Part shown: positions 27,546 to 39,900 of the stretch, in pieces | Layout of the letters: each line of letters opens with the position of its first letter | Numbering within the stretch: position 1 is the first letter of the stretch | Assembly (NCBI GenBank): GCA_942159475.1 | Contig: OW804097.1 | Coordinates: 3,761,357 to 3,825,356 of the forward strand | DNA: 64,000 bases | Origin: Sthenelais limicola | Taxonomy: Eukaryota > Annelida > Polychaeta > Phyllodocida > Sigalionidae | Direction: 5' to 3' | The notes under the pieces: generated by a model | Databases searched by the model: none | What the model was told of the DNA's origin: nothing | Seen by the model: the letters and a program-made list of their open reading frames with translations, nothing else | Program-made: the position numbers and the translations under genes

Positions 27546-30202
27546 CTGGGATAAGCCCTGGCTTATCCTCGTTTAAAAGAGAAGCTCATCATGGACCCTA
27601 GAATACCTGACCCATTCGAGCTTGGCGATTGGTGTGCTGCCTTTGGCCTGACCAAAACCACTGCTAAAGTTCTGGTCAAAGCTGGATTTGAGACGGCTGA
27701 CGGGTTGAAGTTAATGCAAGGTGTAGATGCTACAGCTCTGACGCTATCGGTAGGACAGGCCCGTTTGATGAAAGTAGCACTGGCGATATTAGGCAATGAT
27801 CACTTCAAGGCTGATCAAGTCACCGCTGAACAAGAAGCTAAAGACCGAGCTGCTGAAGCTGAGCAAAATGCCCGTGAAGCTGAACAACTTAACCAGCAAA
27901 AGAGAGACGAAGCTGACGCTAGGAAGGTGGAAGATGACAAGGCCCGTAAAAAACGCCTGGAGCATGAGGCGATACTCAATGCTGGTGATCAATTTGATGC
28001 ATTGATCCATAACATCTCAGGGCTGGAGACACACGAATCAGGTGTGCTAAAGGAGGTGAAGGTGTAGGGGGCATAGGCTACACCCCTCCCCCGCCTGGTA
28101 TACAACTGGAGACTTACGACCCCAGGTTGCGTCTGACTCTGAAGTCTAGCAACCGCAAGGCATTGCATATACAACAATACTTACCTGAATCAGTTAAACA
28201 TAGAATGGCTAAGAAGAAGAGGGACGTAATGAAGTGGAACGACTCGGGAGAGGGTACTGTCATATTGAAGGCCGAGGACACCCCCAAGCTGTTGATCTCC
28301 CAGGCAGAGTGGGGTGCTGCCAACATGAGAGTGATGTTTGCATTAATGGAGGCCGGAGACCTGTTGCGTAAACATGTAGAGGACTACCTAAGCTTCACTC
28401 TTATGATGCACGAGTTTGCCAGCTTATATGAATGGCAAAGTGTAATGGATTTGGATGTACGCTATAGAGAACTCCAGGCCCAATATGAGTTTCGGTGGGG
28501 ATCGCCCTGCAGGAGTCTGGAGGATACTCTGTTGATTAGACGCGCCCTCCCCCCTGTTAATGGAGGGGGAAACAAGTCTGGAGGTACTGGAGGGAAGAAA
28601 TACTCAGGCAAGGATAAGGAAGCCCCCTCAGACGAGAAGTGCAAATTGTTTCTGAAAGGGCATTGCCCTTATGGCGAGGAGTGTAAAATGTCAAAGCCGA
28701 ATAGCAACAAAAGTTTAGGTGCGTCCCGGTTGCACTATACCCCAACGCTTGGGACAGACACCTCAGGGGTGATGACCCCACCAGACCTTTCATCATGTCT
28801 GGAGTAATTGACGGGTTCCGTGTGACAAACAGGAACACAGAGGAGGCTGGTGCATATCATAAAAACCATCCATCAGCGACCAAGGCCGACCATAGAAAGT
28901 TCGTTGAAGATCAAATACAGAAGGAGCTCATTAATGGAAGATATGTGTTAGTTGATAACCAGCCCCGGATAGTGTCGGGCTTGGCAGCAATTCCCAAAGG
29001 TGGTGGTAAGGGAGTGCGGCTGATACATGACGCGTCCAGGCCTTAAATGATTATGCTGTCAATGAGCCTTATCGATACAGCACAGTACAGGAAGCGGGGG
29101 AGGAGATAGGCGTGGGAGATTGGCTCGCCAAAGTAGATTTGGAGAGCGCCTATCGCAGTAGTGTCAGGATACACCCCAATGATTTCCCATTAGCGGGATT
29201 GAGTTGGCATTTCAAGGGGGAGGGCAATAAATTCATGATTGACCAGTGCCTGATGTTCGGAGGTCGCCTGGCGGCGTCTATCTTTAACACCCTGTCTCAG
29301 ACTGCATGCAAGATAATGCACAGCTGGGGAAACAAGCATGTTTGGTCATACCTAGATGACTTCTTGATAAGAGAGCCCACAAAGGAAAAATGCAAGGAAA
29401 CGTTAAACTCCCTGATGGCCCTATTGAGAGAATTAGGCTTCGCGATCTCTTACCCAAAGGTCATAGGCCCATCACAGTGTTTGACTTTCTTAGGGATCGA
29501 AATAGACACCCCCAATTATGTCTATAGGCTTCCCAAAGACAAGACCGAGGAATTGGAGGGATTAATAAAGGACTATTCTGAGAAGACTGCGATCTCCAAT
29601 CCCTGGCGGATAGAATGAGCTGGGCGTCTAGAGTGGTGTATGGAGCTCGTACCTTCACTAGACGCATCTTGGATAGAATTAGGACTTTGAGGAACCCAAC
29701 CCACAAAACCAGGGTGACAAAGGGTATGTGTGCTGACTTTACATGGTGGTTAGATTTTCTCCACTCCTTCAATGGTAAGGTGCCTATCTTGGAAAAGCAC
29801 AACTACACACCAGTCACCATAGACGCTTGCAGGAGTGGAGCGGGTGGGTTTTACATTGACCAGTGGTATCATGTGAACTGGAGCCACTGCCCCGACGTAG
29901 CAGGCCTCCACATTAATCATCTTGAAGTGCTAGCACTGGAGCCTGCTGCACGACTGTGGGGTGAAACTTGGAGAAACAAGCATGTTGTGTGTTATACTGA
30001 CAACCAGTGTGCTGCTGCAGTTATAAACAAGGCGAGCTGTAGGGAGGCGAGTGTAATGCACTCACTTCGTAACGTATTCTGGTTGTCAACTTCAAATTAA
30101 AAGCTCTCTATTACCAAGGAGCTAGGAATGTGTTAGCTGACCAGGCTTCTCTGCTAGGAGAAGCGGGAGGTTGGGAGAAATTGCAGCAAGCAATCCAGGG
30201 CT
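27546..30202 (+). mobile_element. Decayed DIRS-type retrotransposon
   Basis: A gag-like ORF with a Cys/His finger is followed by an RT with YLDD and a DIRS-style RNase H. The tyrosine recombinase and methyltransferase-like domains and the terminal repeats of DIRS elements are absent, so the 3' half is missing. At least four frame breaks. Confidence 0.8.
27591..28807 (+). pseudogene. DIRS gag-like ORF1 (one frame break)
   Basis: Starts MDPRIPDPFELGDWCAAFGL and has a SAM-like helical segment to residue about 65, then an acidic/Lys-rich coiled-coil-like stretch (DRAAEAEQNAREAEQ). A one-base change near 28045-28060 shifts the frame. The second part (28127-28807) has an RKHVEDYLSFTLMMHEF region and ends with CKLFLKGHCPYGEECKMS, a Cys-rich finger of the kind found in DIRS gag proteins. 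The role would be nucleoprotein assembly around element RNA. Assignment rests on its position before a DIRS RT. Confidence 0.65.
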
Positions 30203-30208
30203 CCTGAT
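28795..30208 (+). pseudogene. DIRS reverse transcriptase - RNase H (frameshifted)
   Basis: Three frames carry successive parts: GVRLIHDASRP (28795-29046), then VDLESAYRS, MFGGRLAASIFN and WSYLDDFL (29112-29618; YLDD active site), then WWLDFLHSF, VTIDACRSGAGGF and VVCYTDNQCAAAVINKAS (29615-30100). A last piece (RNVLADQASLL) follows after another shift. The order and the DACRSGAGG / YTDNQ RNase H motifs are those of DIRS-like RTs rather than Ty3 or LINE. Inactive. Confidence 0.85.
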
Positions 30209-30700
30209 TATTATTCAATATTAAGTGTTTAGAAATAGAGGTTTCAGTAGAAATAATGAGATTTTTCATGACTACAAAATAAATCGTTTAGGGGGATTAC
30301 ATGACCTCTTAACGACTATTTGGGATTTAATCCTGGATTTGGGAATTGTTTGAACACAAAATTCTCTTCTTTCACCCCTTAATTTATATTCCTTCTTGTT
30401 GACTTAATCAGTAACGTCATTAAAAACCTGTGAGAAAATGGAGTAAAAAAACCACTGAGAAGTGGTTAAATACACTATAAATGACTGTTCATTGACATGA
30501 TACCCAAATTGTCCTGTATTCCAAGATATTTCCTTCACTCATATTTTTTTTAAACGAAAAAGAATAAATGTTTACCAGTTTTGGAAAAGGTCCAGACTAC
30601 AGTACAGTGGACCAGCTCCTCAGAGCAAAGGTACTTTGCCTGGAGAAAGGTTGATGAGGCCGAGACCGCGACGAGACCGGCTCAGTAGTAGACCACGCTT
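30203..30700. repeat. Flanking repeat (copy 3, right of DIRS)
   Basis: Starts at GATTATTATTCAATATTAAG and matches 22998-23494 to the GAGACCGGCTCAGTAGTA block. Its first 155 bp also lie left of the DIRS element. Confidence 0.85.
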
Positions 30701-31241
30701 CCACTTACAGTGAATACAATACATTAGGTTTAGGCCTAAAATAAAATTATCTTTGTTTCCGGTCTAAAAATTGCGGTGGTTTGTTGGGAGGCCCAAAATA
30801 TTGCTTTTTTACTATTTTTAATCGATTTTATTTGAGGTTGGTAAGGACATTTTAATTTTATTTTTCAAATGCCTAAATTATTTTAGGGTTGGTCAGGGAC
30901 CGGAAAAAAAGCTATTTTTTTATGCCTTGCCTTTTCTTAACAAAAACTAATCTTTGCTATAGTATTCCTCCAGTGGCCTGTGTTGCATGAGGTAGTGGTA
31001 ACTAATTATATCATATTGGTAACATCCTTATTGTATCCTTAACTAGGACCATATCTTATCACTAATCACCCCGTTTAGTAGTGGAATAAGGACAAGGATA
31101 CAACGTGAGCAACCCATATACATCAGGGAGACATATACACAGGAGTAGCAACGATTCTGACCCAAAATGCGCAACTCGGGCTTAATTTAGCCACTGCATG
31201 CCAGGTGACACTGCAGTACTGTTGTTAGCAGTAGTACCATA
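30701..31241. other. Gene-free spacer
   Basis: AT-rich. TTTCCGGTC (about 30758) and GACCGGAAA (about 30898) form a possible inverted pair of a degraded element. No gene seen. Confidence 0.4.
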
Positions 31242-31568
31242 TATACATAGTATTCGCATGACGTCACCCCAGTCAGCGGCTATCCTCACTGGCAGCCATA
31301 CTGTGTGGCAGCATAGATAGCGGGAGACACTAAATCGATAGGATTTCCCGTTTCAAATGTTTGCTATTGGCAATTATACTCATTATTCCATCATGACACA
31401 CTAAAAAATGACTATATAACCTATCCGCATATTGTATATAACATTCTCTAAAACTTTCGGAGGTGAAAACTGCATTTTTGAGGCTTGGAGCACTCATGTC
31501 CAGCTAAAGTTGACCCACATTATGGCAAGCCGCGGCTAGCGCCGTGACGTCAGTGAATATTATGTATA
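31242..31568. mobile_element. TIR element with CRE motifs, copy 1
   Basis: The ends TATACATAGTATTC and GAATATTATGTATA are inverted repeats, each followed inward by TGACGTCA. The interior is the reverse complement of the element at 55495-55764 (shared GCCGCGGCTAGCGCCGTGAC and AACTTTCGGAGGTG). Non-coding, so a non-autonomous DNA transposon. Confidence 0.8.
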
Positions 31569-33240
31569 GCCCAGGTAGTTTGATTGCCCTTTGAAAAGCA
31601 TACTAGTGATGCACTTATACATAGCTAGCTACAGTTGGCGCTAGTAATAGTAGGCATTACTTTCATCTACTGTAAACGTATTAATGTTTGTGCAGTATTC
31701 GTTTTCGTGCACCCACCTTTGTGCGTGAATATAAATCCTGCCCGAGACATATAATTATTGCATAAACAACGCGTGAGCCTTCCTTGCTGCACGAATTTAA
31801 ATCCATGCGAAAAGGTGTCAAACTACATACTGCGCAAAAATAAATATGTTTACAGTATACATATGCCGGTTGTGCATATTGTTCGTTGCTACTTCCTTGT
31901 ATATACCTCCCTGATGCAACACGTGCAGAATAAGGACAAGTCTTGCAACAGCGCCCTGGAAAATTGTCATTCCTTTTTAATGTCTAATATCACGTACCGT
32001 ATCTCACCATACAAACCGCTGCAACCCCATTTAAAGCCTGCCCTCAAAAAGTGACAGCTAAATCTGAAATATTTAAGCGCTGGTCCTGAATAATCCCTGG
32101 CTAAATGAGCTTACCTTTAGGGCGAAATATAGCCATGATTATCTACTGAAGGCATTAAGAAATTGTCGGACGCCTATCCACGCCCTTAAAACATGGATTA
32201 TTTGCAAGTTCATGACATTAACGCTAAACTGAGAGGTGCTTTACCCACGAATGTCAGGGCAGATGATGATAAACTGAAGAAATCAGAAGCCCTGTTCATG
32301 AAAATGCTCACCGCCTTTGTAGGAGCGGCGCACTGGCGACGGAGATGCGAAGCATAACTAGCGGATCTTGTGATTTAAGATGATTATTCTTATTCTAAAT
32401 TAAAACTTTCTGATAATGGACTGCAATAAGCATTGGCCCATCATAAGGCTGGGGCAAGGTTGAGTGTCACAGCTGGTGGTTTTCCCCAGGGATGCAAGTT
32501 GGGTTATTCAAAATTGACGGAAAAGTTTCTGAGATAAAAATATGGATATATAGGAGTATGCATATAGACATATATTCGAAAAGAATGTTAGCTTAATAGA
32601 GCTGGCTAAACAGGTTGATAGGCAGGCACTGAGCTGCTGCTGCCACCCACACCCACTACCGTCTGCCGGGCCGTACTGCCCCTGCTCCCGGTAGTGGTGT
32701 ACGTTGAGTCCCCTCCGCTAAACGGAATTCCGCTACACTCCCGATGCTATCACCCCACCGAGTTGCTAGCGGAACCGTGGCTGACCAGAGATTGACACAG
32801 GCCGCCACTGGTACATAGCTCTCCCGTATTTCTAATGCAAGGTTTGGGTCTACTCTGGGGTAGATGGACATGATATTGTTGACGACCAATCCTTTTCAAG
32901 GTTTTAAATAGTAATTTGAAGAAATTAATTACAAATTTTGGAAATGAGGAGATTAAAGGAAATCCGTCAACTGACTGACAACTTGCATCCCTGTTTCCCA
33001 GTGAAATACGGTAATCATTTTATTTTTTCATTGTTTTTTTACCTGATGAGTAATTTTGAGGCAACTCGAGGGGTTGCAGGCAATATATGAAAATCTTCTT
33101 CAAATCATCGTCAATTTAAAAACTTAACATGTAAAAGTTGTAAGAGACTCGACCCGAGTCAATGACCAAGGCAAGATTGTTCTTCTGCATAATCATAGTG
33201 TATACAACTCGGAACCTTTTTCTCTGCTGAAGAAAAAAAA
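31569..33240. other. Gene-poor spacer
   Basis: Includes a short open frame at 32193-32357 (54 codons, starting MDYLQVHDINAKLRG) that could be a gag remnant but has no clear match. Otherwise no exon or RNA gene seen. Confidence 0.4.
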
Positions 33241-33554
33241 TAGGTGTTTTTCCGATTTACCCCCCCCCCCCTTACCTAGAAAAACCTTACCCTACCTAAA
33301 CATTTTTTGACCATACCCAATATTTTTTTACCACATCTTACTTTTTTTTCATTTTTTGACAAAGAAAGCTTATAAAAGCAGGAAAACGGGTTTTCCTAAC
33401 CCGGAACTGTCAACAAGCACATTCCCCATGCTTAAAACAACTATTCTTATGAAATAGATATTTTTTTCAGCTCCTGGGAGGTCTTTTCCTAAAAAAGAAT
33501 CAAGTTACCACCCCCCTACCTAGTTTTCAGCCAGATAAATCGGAAACACACCTA
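33241..33554. mobile_element. MITE with TAGGTGT TIRs
   Basis: TAGGTGTTTTTCCGATTTA at the left and TAAATCGGAAACACACCTA at the right form inverted repeats. The interior is non-coding and A/T- and C-homopolymer-rich. A truncated relative of its right end lies at about 56712-56757. Confidence 0.75.
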
Positions 33555-33698
33555 TATTTTTTTTTTGCCTAAGCATACACCATTACTACAGGGAGGTATG
33601 GTCTGATCGACCCCTGATAAACACAATCGTACTGTTCTAAATTGTAGGCTTTGTAAGGTCGGCCAGACACCATGTAATACCTCAGTCATATAACAAGA

Positions 33699-33893
33699 GA
33701 CATGCATTCATAGCCCCACTAGTAACATATTGATTGACATGCATTCATAGCCCCACTAGTAACATATTGATTGACATGCATTCATAGCCCCACTAGTAAC
33801 ATATGGATTGACATGCATTCATAGCCCCACTAGTAACATATGGATTGACATGCATTCATAGCCCCACTAGTAACATATTGATTGACATGCATT
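33699..33893. repeat. 37-bp minisatellite, 5 copies
   Basis: Units of CATGCATTCATAGCCCCACT followed by AGTAACATATTGATTGA repeat almost perfectly (T/G variant in the last part). Confidence 0.95.
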
Positions 33894-33999
33894 GATGGCA
33901 GTAACAGCAGCACCAGGTGTGGAGAAATACATCTTTATAACATGTTATAACATAGATGGCGCCACCAGGTGTGGAGAAATAGAACCAACCCTACAGCAG

Positions 34000-36900
34000 C
34001 TGGTTCCTCATGTCCACACTAGGGGGCAGACTTGTGGTAGACTGAGGTTGTAGAGGGAGCCTGGTTCATCATGTCCACACTAGGGGGCAGGCAGAGGGTG
34101 TAGAGGGAGCCTGGTTCCTCATGTCCACACTAGGGGGCAGGCAGAGGGTGTAGAAGGAGCCTGGTTCCTCATGTCCACACTAGGGGGCAGGCAGAGGGTG
34201 TAGAAGGAGCCTGGTTCATCATGTCCACACTAGGGGGCAGGCAGAGGGTGTAGAGGGAGCCTGGTTCATCATGTCCACACTAGGGGGCAGGCAGAGGGTG
34301 TAGAGGGAGCCTGGTTCATCATGTCCACACTAGGGGGCAGGCAGAGGGTGTAGAAGGAGCCTGGTTCATCATGTCCACACTAGGGGGCAGGCAGAGGGTG
34401 TAGAAGGAGCCTGGTTCATCATGTCCACACTAGGGGGCAGGGCAGGCAGAGGGTGTAGAGGGAGCCTGGTTCATCATGTCCACACTAGGGGGCAGGGCAG
34501 GCAGAGGGTGTAGAGGGAGCCTGGTTCCTCATGTCCACACTAGGGGGCAGGCAGAGGGTGTAGAGGGAGCCTGGTTCATCATGTCCACACTAGGGGGCAG
34601 GCAGAGGGTGTAGAAGGAGCCTGGTTCATCATGTCCACACTAGGGGGCAGGCAGAGGGTGTAGAGGGAGCCTGGTTCATCATGTCCACACTAGGGGGCAG
34701 GCAGAGGGTGTAGAGGGAGCCTGGTTCATCATGTCCACACTAGGGGACAGGCAGAGGGTGTAGAGGGAGCCTGGTTCATCATGTCCACACTAGGGGGCAG
34801 GCAGAGGGTGTAGAAGGAGCCTGGTTCATCATGTCCACACTAGGGGGCAGGCAGAGGTTGTAGAAGGAGCCTGGTTCATCATGTCCACACTAGGGGGCAG
34901 GCAGAGGGTGTAGAGGGAGCCTGGTTCCTCATGTCCACACTAGGGGGCAGGCAGAGGGTGTAGAGGGAGCCTGGTTCATCATGTCCACACTAGGGGGCAG
35001 GCAGAGGGTGTAGAGGGAGCCTGGTTCCTCATGTCCACACTAGGGGGCAGGCAGAGGGTGTAGAAGGAGCCTGGTTCATCATGTCCACACTAGGGGGCAG
35101 ACAGAGGGTGTAGAAGGAGCCTGGTTCATCATGTCCACACTAGGGGGCAGGCAGAGGGTGTAGAAGGAGCCTGGTTCCTCATGTCCACACTAGGGGGCAG
35201 GGCAGGCAGAGGGTGTAGAGGGAGCCTGGTTCATCATGTCCACACTAGGGGGCAGGCAGAGGGTGTAGAAGGAGCCTGGTTCCTCATGTCCACACTAGGG
35301 GGCAGGCAGAGGGTGTAGAGGGAGCCTGGTTCATCATGTCCACACTAGGGGGCAGGCAGAGGGTGTAGAAGGAGCCTGGTTCATCATGTCCACACTAGGG
35401 GGCAGGCAGAGGGTGTAGAGGGAGCCTGGTTCATCATGTCCACACTAGGGGGCAGGCAGAGGGTGTAGAAGGAGCCTGGTTCATCATGTCCACACTAGGG
35501 GGCAGGCAGAGGGTGTAGAGGGAGCCTGGTTCATCATGTCCACACTAGGGGGCAGGCAGAGGGTGTAGAGGGAGCCTGGTTCCTCATGTCCACACTAGGG
35601 GGCAGGCAGAGGGTGTAGAAGGAGCCTGGTTCCTCATGTCCACACTAGGGGGCAGGCAGAGGGTGTAGAGGGAGCCTGGTTCATCATGTCCACACTAGGG
35701 GGCAGGCAGAGGGTGTAGAAGGAGCCTGGTTCATCATGTCCACACTAGGGGGCAGGCAGAGGGTGTAGAAGGAGCCTGGTTCCTCATGTCCACACTAGGG
35801 GGCAGGCAGAGGGTGTAGAAGGAGCCTGGTTCCTCATGTCCACACTAGGGGGCAGGCAGAGGGTGTAGAGGGAGCCTGGTTCATCATGTCCACACTAGGG
35901 GGCAGGCAGAGGGTGTAGAGGGAGCCTGGTTCATCATGTCCACACTAGGGGGCAGGCAGAGGGTGTAGAAGGAGCCTGGTTCATCATGTCCACACTAGGG
36001 GGCAGGCAGAGGGTGTAGAGGGAGCCTGGTTCATCATGTCCACACTAGGGGGCAGGCAGAGGGTGTAGAGGGAGCCTGGTTCCTCATGTCCACACTAGGG
36101 GGCAGGCAGAGGGTGTAGAAGGAGCCTGGTTCCTCATGTCCACACTAGGGGGCAGGGCAGGCAGAGGGTGTAGAAGGAGCCTGGTTCCTCATGTCCACAC
36201 TAGGGGGCAGGCAGAGGGTGTAGAGGGAGCCTGGTTCCTCATGTCCACACTAGGGGGCAGGGCAGGCAGAGGGTGTAGAAGGAGCCTGGTTCCTCATGTC
36301 CACACTAGGGGGCAGGCAGAGGGTGTAGAAGGAGCCTGGTTCATCATGTCCACACTAGGGGGCAGGCAGAGGGTGTAGAAGGAGCCTGGTTCATCATGTC
36401 CACACTAGGGGGCAGGCAGAGGGTGTAGAAGGAGCCTGGTTCCTCATGTCCACACTAGGGGGCAGGGCAGGCAGAGGGTGTAGAGGGAGCCTGGTTCATC
36501 ATGTCCACACTAGGGGGCAGGCAGAGGTTGTAGAAGGAGCCTGGTTCATCATGTCCACACTAGGGGGCAGGCAGAGGGTGTAGAGGGAGCCTGGTTCCTC
36601 ATGTCCACACTAGGGGGCAGGCAGAGGGTGTAGAAGGAGCCTGGTTCCTCATGTCCACACTAGGGGGCAGGCAGAGGTTGTAGAGGGAGCCTGGTTCCTC
36701 ATGTCCACACTAGGGGGCAGGCAGAGGGTGTAGAAGGAGCCTGGTTCATCATGTCCACACTAGGGGGCAGGCAGAGGTTGTAGAGGGAGCCTGGTTCATC
36801 ATGTCCACACTAGGGGGCAGGCAGAGGGTGTAGAGGGAGCCTGGTTCATCATGTCCACACTAGGGGGCAGGGCAGGCAGAGGTTGTAGAAGGAGCCTGGT

Positions 36901-39900
36901 TCATCATGTCCACACTAGGGGGCAGGCAGAGGGTGTAGAGGGAGCCTGGTTCATCATGTCCACACTAGGGGGCAGGCAGAGGGTGTAGAAGGAGCCTGGT
37001 TTATCATGTCCACACTAGGGGGCAGGCAGAGGGTGTAGAAGGAGCCTGGTTCATCATGTCCACACTAGGGGGCAGGCAGAGGGTGTAGAGGGAGCCTGGT
37101 TCATCATGTCCACACTAGGGGGCAGGGCAGGCAGAGGGTGTAGAAGGAGCCTGGTTCATCATGTCCACACTAGGGGGCAGGCAGAGGGTGTAGAAGGAGC
37201 CTGGTTCATCATGTCCACACTAGGGGGCAGGCAGAGGGTGTAGAGGGAGCCTGGTTCATCATGTCCACACTAGGGGGCAGGCAGAGGGTGTAGAAGGAGC
37301 CTGGTTCCTCATGTCCACACTAGGGGGCAGGCAGAGGGTGTAGAAGGAGCCTGGTTCATCATGTCCACACTAGGGGGCAGGCAGAGGTTGTAGAAGGAGC
37401 CTGGTTCATCATGTCCACACTAGGGGGCAGGCAGAGGGTGTAGAAGGAGCCTGGTTCATCATGTCCACACTAGGGGGCAGGCAGAGGGTGTAGAGGGAGC
37501 CTGGTTCCTCATGTCCACACTAGGGGGCAGGCAGAGGGTGTAGAGGGAGCCTGGTTCATCATGTCCACACTAGGGGGCAGGCAGAGGGTGTAGAGGGAGC
37601 CTGGTTCATCATGTCCACACTAGGGGGCAGGCAGAGGGTGTAGAGGGAGCCTGGTTCCTCATGTCCACACTAGGGGGCAGGCAGAGGGTGTAGAGGGAGC
37701 CTGGTTCATCATGTCCACACTAGGGGGCAGGCAGAGGGTGTAGAAGGAGCCTGGTTCATCATGTCCACACTAGGGGGCAGGCAGAGGGTGTAGAGGGAGC
37801 CTGGTTCATCATGTCCACACTAGGGGGCAGGCAGAGGGTGTAGAGGGAGCCTGGTTCATCATGTCCACACTAGGGGGCAGGCAGAGGGTGTAGAAGGAGC
37901 CTGGTTCATCATGTCCACACTAGGGGGCAGGCAGAGGGTGTAGAAGGAGCCTGGTTCATCATGTCCACACTAGGGGGCAGGCAGAGGGTGTAGAGGGAGC
38001 CTGGTTCCTCATGTCCACACTAGGGGGCAGGCAGAGGTTGTAGAGGGAGCCTGGTTCATCATGTCCACACTAGGGGGCAGGCAGAGGGTGTAGAAGGAGC
38101 CTGGTTCATCATGTCCACACTAGGGGGCAGGCAGAGGGTGTAGAAGGAGCCTGGTTCCTCATGTCCACACTAGGGGGCAGGGCAGGCAGAGGGTGTAGAA
38201 GGAGCCTGGTTCATCATGTCCACACTAGGGGGCAGGCACAGGGTGTAGAAGGAGCCTGGTTCATCATGTCCACACTAGGGGGCAGGCAGAGGGTGTAGAA
38301 GGAGCCTGGTTCATCATGTCCACACTAGGGGGCAGGCAGAGGGTGTAGAGGGAGCCTGGTTCCTCATGTCCACACTAGGGGGCAGGCAGAGGGTGTAGAA
38401 GGAGCCTGGTTCCTCATGTCCACACTAGGGGGCAGGCAGAGGTTGTAGAAGGAGCCTGGTTCATCATGTCCACACTAGGGGGCAGGCAGAGGGTGTAGAG
38501 GGAGCCTGGTTCCTCATGTCCACACTAGGGGGCAGGCAGAGGGTGTAGAAGGAGCCTGGTTCCTCATGTCCACACTAGGGGGCAGGCAGAGGGTGTAGAA
38601 GGAGCCTGGTTCATCATGTCCACACTAGGGGGCAGGCAGAGGGTGTAGAGGGAGCCTGGTTCCTCATGTCCACACTAGGGGGCAGGCAGAGGGTGTAGAG
38701 GGAGCCTGGTTCATCATGTCCACACTAGGGGGCAGGCAGAGGGTGTAGAAGGAGCCTGGTTCATCATGTCCACACTAGGGGGCAGGCAGAGGGTGTAGAG
38801 GGAGCCTGGTTCCTCATGTCCACACTAGGGGGCAGGCAGAGGGTGTAGAGGGAGCCTGGTTCATCATGTCCACACTAGGGGGCAGGCAGAGGGTGTAGAA
38901 GGAGCCTGGTTCCTCATGTCCACACTAGGGGGCAGGCAGAGGGTGTAGAAGGAGCCTGGTTCATCATGTCCACACTAGGGGGCAGGCAGAGGGTGTAGAG
39001 GGAGCCTGGTTCATCATGTCCACACTAGGGGGCAGGCAGAGGGTGTAGAAGGAGCCTGGTTCATCATGTCCACACTAGGGGGCAGGCAGAGGGTGTAGAA
39101 GGAGCCTGGTTCCTCATGTCCACACTAGGGGGCAGGCAGAGGGTGTAGAAGGAGCCTGGTTCATCATGTCCACACTAGGGGGCAGGCAGAGGTTGTAGAG
39201 GGAGCCTGGTTCATCATGTCCACACTAGGGGGCAGGCACAGGGTGTAGAAGGAGCCTGGTTCATCATGTCCACACTAGGGGGCAGGCAGAGGGTGTAGAG
39301 GGAGCCTGGTTCATCATGTCCACACTAGGGGGCAGGGCAGGCAGAGGTTGTAGAGGGAGCCTGGTTCATCATGTCCACACTAGGGGGCAGGCAGAGGGTG
39401 TAGAAGGAGCCTGGTTCCTCATGTCCACACTAGGGGGCAGGCAGAGGGTGTAGAGGGAGCCTGGTTCATCATGTCCACACTAGGGGGCAGGCAGAGGGTG
39501 TAGAAGGAGCCTGGTTCATCATGTCCACACTAGGGGGCAGGCAGAGGGTGTAGAAGGAGCCTGGTTCATCATGTCCACACTAGGGGGCAGGGCAGGCAGA
39601 GGGTGTAGAAGGAGCCTGGTTCCTCATGTCCACACTAGGGGGCAGGCAGAGGGTGTAGAGGGAGCCTGGTTCATCATGTCCACACTAGGGGGCAGGGCAG
39701 GCAGAGGGTGTAGAGGGAGCCTGGTTCCTCATGTCCACACTAGGGGGCAGGCAGAGGTTGTAGAGGGAGCCTGGTTCCTCATGTCCACACTAGGGGGCAG
39801 ACAGAGGGTGTAGAAGGAGCCTGGTTCATCATGTCCACACTAGGGGGCAGGCAGAGGGTGTAGAAGGAGCCTGGTTCATCATGTCCACACTAGGGGGCAG

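Noticed and set aside
32656..32889. 77-codon minus-strand ORF
   Set aside because: No recognisable domain, splice sites or poly(A) signal; length is within chance.
36136..39813. 80-codon ORFs in the 50-bp minisatellite
   Set aside because: A 50-bp period shifts frame each unit; these occur only where GGCAG insertions happen to restore it.
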